DNA of 7,369 nt from an uncultured Oscillospiraceae bacterium (lineage in GTDB: Bacteria > Bacillota > Clostridia > Oscillospirales > Oscillospiraceae). The stretch lies in NCBI GenBank assembly GCA_904398675.1, contig CAJFPI010000026.1, positions 1 through 7,369 on the forward strand. Direction: 5' to 3'. The translations under genes and the position numbers were made by a program. This document shows, in pieces, positions 5,184 to 7,369 of this stretch; the stretch's first letter is position 1; the number at the start of each line of letters is the position of its first letter. Under the pieces are notes generated by a model. The model was not told the origin of the DNA. It ran no database searches and worked only from the letters and a program-made list of their open reading frames with translations.

Positions 5184-5843
5184 CTATTCTCCCAGCTGCT
5201 CCAGGGCCTGGGGATCCTTCACCAGGAGGCTGCCCCGGCGCACCTCCACCAGCCCCTCCTGGGCAAACCGGCGGAGCATCCGGGTCACCACCTCCCGGGC
5301 AGACCCCAGGTCACGGGCGATCTGCTCGTGGGTCAGCTTGAGGCTGTCGCTGCCGGTGCGGCGGCAGGCCTCCGCCAGATACAGGGCCAGGCGGCGGTCA
5401 AAGCCCATGAACAAAATCTGCTGCATCACCCACAGCACCTCGGAAAACCGCTCGGCGGCCATCTCATAGAGGAAACAGCGGATATGGATATTCTCCTCCG
5501 TCAGCCGACCAAAGGCGCCGGAGCCGAGGATCAAGAGTTCCGTCTCCTCCTCCGCCACCAGGTTGGTCTCAAAGGTGATCTGGCTCATGACGCAGGTGGC
5601 GGAGAGGACGCAGGCCTCCCCCGGCGCAACCCGGAAGATGGTCACCTCCCGCCCCTCCTCCGAGAGGAGGTAGGCACGGAGCGAGCCCCGCACCACCTGT
5701 ACCAGCCCCAGGCAGTCGCCGCTGTGGAGCACCGCCGCCCCCTTGGGGAATACCGCCCGGCGGGTGCTCTGCTCCACCAGCTGCCGCTCCCCGCCGGTGA
5801 GCTGATCCCAGTAGGGCAGCTGCAGCAAACGTTCTGCGTCCAT
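5184..5843 (-). CDS. Crp/Fnr-family transcriptional regulator with a Cys-x5-Cys pair
   Basis: Starting at ATG 5843 this is 219 aa, normal for the family. That start is preferred over ATG 5882 or 5864 because AGGAGG (5857-5852) sits 8 nt before it; the longer form would be 232 aa. Residues about 20-125 are the cyclic-nucleotide-binding-like beta-barrel (KGAAVLHSGD, then GSLRAYLLSEEGREVTIF). The segment GEACVLSATCVMSQITFE aligns with the cAMP cassette of E. coli CRP, but the ligand residues Glu72, Arg82 and Ser83 are replaced and Cys78 and Cys84 appear. It lacks the N-terminal cysteine cluster of oxygen-sensing FNR. A dimerisation helix follows, then a winged helix-turn-helix at about 168-205: LTHEQIARDLG, recognition helix SAREVVTRMLRRF. 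Arg183, Glu184 and Arg188 keep the CRP spacing that reads TGTGA. It probably activates the thioredoxin operon; the effector is unknown. Confidence 0.93.
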   Translation of the reverse strand: MDAERLLQLPYWDQLTGGERQLVEQSTRRAVFPKGAAVLHSGDCLGLVQVVRGSLRAYLLSEEGREVTIFRVAPGEACVLSATCVMSQITFETNLVAEEETELLILGSGAFGRLTEENIHIRCFLYEMAAERFSEVLWVMQQILFMGFDRRLALYLAEACRRTGSDSLKLTHEQIARDLGSAREVVTRMLRRFAQEGLVEVRRGSLLVKDPQALEQLGE

Positions 5844-5851
5844 AACCATTT

Positions 5852-5857
5852 CCTCCT
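5852..5857 (-). promoter_or_regulatory. Ribosome-binding site deciding the regulator start
   Basis: AGGAGG on the minus strand lies 8 nt before ATG 5843, ideal spacing, but only 2 nt before ATG 5849, which is too close. No comparable purine run stands before ATG 5864 or 5882. This is why the 219-aa reading of the Crp/Fnr-family protein is chosen. Confidence 0.8.
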
Positions 5858-5937
5858 GTTGCATTTTCTTATACTCTACCATACCGCTGTTGTTCCTGCA
5901 AGCCGGGATTGGCCGCGGGCCGCCTGTGGCTATAACA

Positions 5938-5963
5938 CCATATATAATATATAATGTATATGG
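5938..5963. promoter_or_regulatory. AT-rich imperfect palindrome in the regulator upstream region
   Basis: A 26-bp element flanked by CCATATA and TATATGG pairs at 11 of 13 positions. It lies about 95-120 bp before the regulator start codon and just after the glutamine synthetase terminator. It is almost pure A/T within very GC-rich DNA, so it probably contains the -10 region of the regulator promoter; several TATATT/TATTAT-like hexamers fit and none has a good -35. It could also be an operator. The exact promoter cannot be placed. Confidence 0.4.
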
Positions 5964-5970
5964 CTGACCC

Positions 5971-6010
5971 TTGGGGAAAGGAAAGGCCCCGGGCAGATGC
6001 CCGGGGCCTT
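5971..6010 (-). terminator. Intrinsic terminator of the glutamine synthetase gene
   Basis: A perfect 12-bp stem, AAGGCCCCGGGC at 5983-5994 pairing with 5999-6010 across a 4-nt loop, begins 29 nt after the glutamine synthetase stop. On the minus strand it is followed by TTTCCTTTCCCC-type pyrimidines, not a pure T-run, so the hairpin is strong but the release tract is imperfect. Some read-through toward the regulator is possible. Confidence 0.75.
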
Positions 6011-6039
6011 CTCGTATTCTGCTTTGCAGGCAGCCGCTT

Positions 6040-7369
6040 TTACTTCACGCTGAACAGCAGCTCGCTGTAGGAGGGCAGGGGCCAGCAGTCGGAGGCGGTG
6101 ATGGTCTCCAGCTCGTCGGCAAAGCCCCGGAGGGTTTCCATGTCGGCAAACACCGTGTAGTGGTAGTAGTGGGCCATCTCCGCGGCGTCTCCCCCGGGGA
6201 CGGCGGCCAGATCCTGCTCCAGATGCCAGCAGGCGTCCATCATTTTCTCGCTCAGCTCACTGAGCCGGCGCAGCAGTTTCTCCTCCGGCACACAGGCGAT
6301 GTCCGCCACAGCCGCTTTCTTTGCCGCCATGGTGCCGGCCACACGGCCCATGAAGGTGCAGACGGCGGGGTAGATATCCCGTTTCACCATGTCCACCATG
6401 GTGGTGGCCTCGATGTTGATGACCTTGCAGTAGTTCTCCAGGTGGATCTCACTGCGGGCGCGGAACTCCTCCTCGGTATAGATGCCGTGCTTGGTGAAGA
6501 GATCGATATGTTTCTGGCAGGCATAGATCTTCAGCGCGTCCACGGCGCAGGGCAGGTTCACCAGCCCCCGGCGCTCCGCCTCCTGCAGCCAGGACTCCTC
6601 ATAGCCGTTGCCGTTGAAGATGATCCGCTGGTGATCCCGGAAGGTCTCCCGGATCAGCTTCTGCAGGGCGGCGTTGAAGTCCTCCGCCCCCTCCAGCACA
6701 TCGGCAAACTGCTGCAGCTCCTCGGCCATGATGGCGTTGAGGGCCACGTTGGGACCGGCGATGGACTGGCTGGAACCCAGCATGCGGAACTCGAACTTGT
6801 TGCCGGTGAAGGCCAGGGGGCTGGTGCGGTTGCGGTCGGTGTTGTCCTGGGGAATGGCCGGCAGCACGTCCACGCCGATGGCGAGGCTCTTCTTCCCGTG
6901 CTCCACATACTCCGTCCCCTGGATGATGGACTCCACCACGGCGGTGAGCTCGTCGCCCAGGAAAATGGAGATCACTGCCGGCGGCGCCTCCTGGGCGCCC
7001 AGGCGGTGGTCGTTTCCGGCGTTGGCCACGGTGCAGCGCAGCAGCTCCTGGTACTCGTCCACGCCCTTGATAAACGCCGCCAGGAACAGCAGGAATCGGG
7101 CGTTCTGGCTGGGTGTGGAGCCAGGCTTGAAGAGGTTTTTCCCCGTGTCGGTGCTCAGGGAGTAGTTGTTGTGCTTTCCGGAGCCGTTGACCCCGGCAAA
7201 GGGTTTCTCATGGAGCAGGCACACCATACCGTGGCGGCCGGCCACCCGTTTCATCATCTCCATGGTCAGCTGGTTCTGGTCGCAGGCGGTGTTGGCGTCG
7301 GAGTAGATGGGGGCCATCTCGTGCTGGGAGGGGGCCACCTCGTTGTGCTTCGTCTTGGCCAGGACGCCC
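6040..7369 (-). CDS. glnN: Type III glutamine synthetase (GSIII), C-terminal part; start lies outside the window
   Basis: The frame is open to the right edge and 442 codons are visible, roughly the last 60% of a family that is usually about 700 aa. The enzyme makes glutamine from glutamate, ammonium and ATP in the cytoplasm. Type III signatures counted from the first visible codon: KHNEVAPSQHEMAP (7-20), EKPFAGVNGSGKHNN (54-68), and NRTSPLAFTGNKFEFR (180-195), which carries catalytic and glutamate/phosphate-binding residues. The long helical C-terminal region ends in SDCWPLPSYSELLFSVK, typical of GSIII and absent from type I enzymes. The apparent GTG at 7338 is an internal valine codon, not a start, since the conserved motif KHNE lies before it. 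A terminator follows 29 nt after the stop, so it is a separate transcription unit with no evident link to the redox operon. Confidence 0.96.
   Translation of the reverse strand, partial: GVLAKTKHNEVAPSQHEMAPIYSDANTACDQNQLTMEMMKRVAGRHGMVCLLHEKPFAGVNGSGKHNNYSLSTDTGKNLFKPGSTPSQNARFLLFLAAFIKGVDEYQELLRCTVANAGNDHRLGAQEAPPAVISIFLGDELTAVVESIIQGTEYVEHGKKSLAIGVDVLPAIPQDNTDRNRTSPLAFTGNKFEFRMLGSSQSIAGPNVALNAIMAEELQQFADVLEGAEDFNAALQKLIRETFRDHQRIIFNGNGYEESWLQEAERRGLVNLPCAVDALKIYACQKHIDLFTKHGIYTEEEFRARSEIHLENYCKVINIEATTMVDMVKRDIYPAVCTFMGRVAGTMAAKKAAVADIACVPEEKLLRRLSELSEKMMDACWHLEQDLAAVPGGDAAEMAHYYHYTVFADMETLRGFADELETITASDCWPLPSYSELLFSVK

Noticed and set aside
5844..5882. Upstream ATG codons (5882, 5864) as regulator starts
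   Set aside because: They would add 13 or 7 residues outside the usual family length, lack a Shine-Dalgarno, and would place the AGGAGG inside the coding region.
5924..5940. TGTGGCTATAACACCA as a second CRP-type site before the regulator
   Set aside because: The half-sites are imperfect and separated by one base less than the TGT-N10-ACA geometry requires by several positions, so it does not match the dyad before thioredoxin.

Overview
The window looks like a chromosomal segment of a GC-rich, strictly anaerobic Firmicute, most plausibly an Oscillospiraceae/Ruminococcaceae-type gut Clostridium. This rests on type III glutamine synthetase, rubrerythrin with a rubredoxin tail, a CoA-disulfide-reductase/rhodanese fusion, strong AGGAGG-type Shine-Dalgarno sites and a TTGACA/TATAAT promoter. 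The genus is inferred from gene content only. All eight genes are on the minus strand, so transcription runs from high to low coordinates. I see no tRNA, rRNA, CRISPR array, insertion sequence or prophage.

Layout in transcription order: (1) the C-terminal 442 codons of a type III glutamine synthetase (7369-6040), closed by a hairpin at 5983-6010; (2) an AT-rich spacer with a 26-bp imperfect palindrome, then a Crp/Fnr-family regulator (5843-5184) and, 16 nt later, a GNAT acetyltransferase (5167-4670); (3) a 145-bp regulatory gap with a CRP-like dyad TGTGA-N6-TCACA centred at about -41.5 from a TATACT -10 box; (4) a tight four-gene operon: thioredoxin (4524-4213), single-domain rhodanese (4216-3890), FAD/NADH CoA-disulfide-reductase-like protein fused to a rhodanese (3889-2201), and rubrerythrin (2157-1618), ended by a strong intrinsic terminator at 1554-1588; (5) tandem perfect hairpins (1428-1483), a near-consensus promoter, and a secreted serine-beta-lactamase-fold protein (1344-1) that runs off the left edge.

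The centre of interest is the regulator plus operon. Thioredoxin, two rhodaneses and a CoA-disulfide/persulfide reductase handle thiol disulfides and sulfane sulfur; rubrerythrin removes hydrogen peroxide. Together they form a plausible reductive defence module against oxidant and persulfide stress in an anaerobe. The regulator has lost the residues CRP uses to bind cAMP and has a Cys-x5-Cys pair in that segment. Its recognition helix keeps the CRP-type Arg-Glu-x3-Arg triad that reads TGTGA half-sites, and exactly such a site sits at the class II activator position of the operon promoter. I infer, without proof, a local thiol- or redox-responsive Crp-family switch driving the operon.
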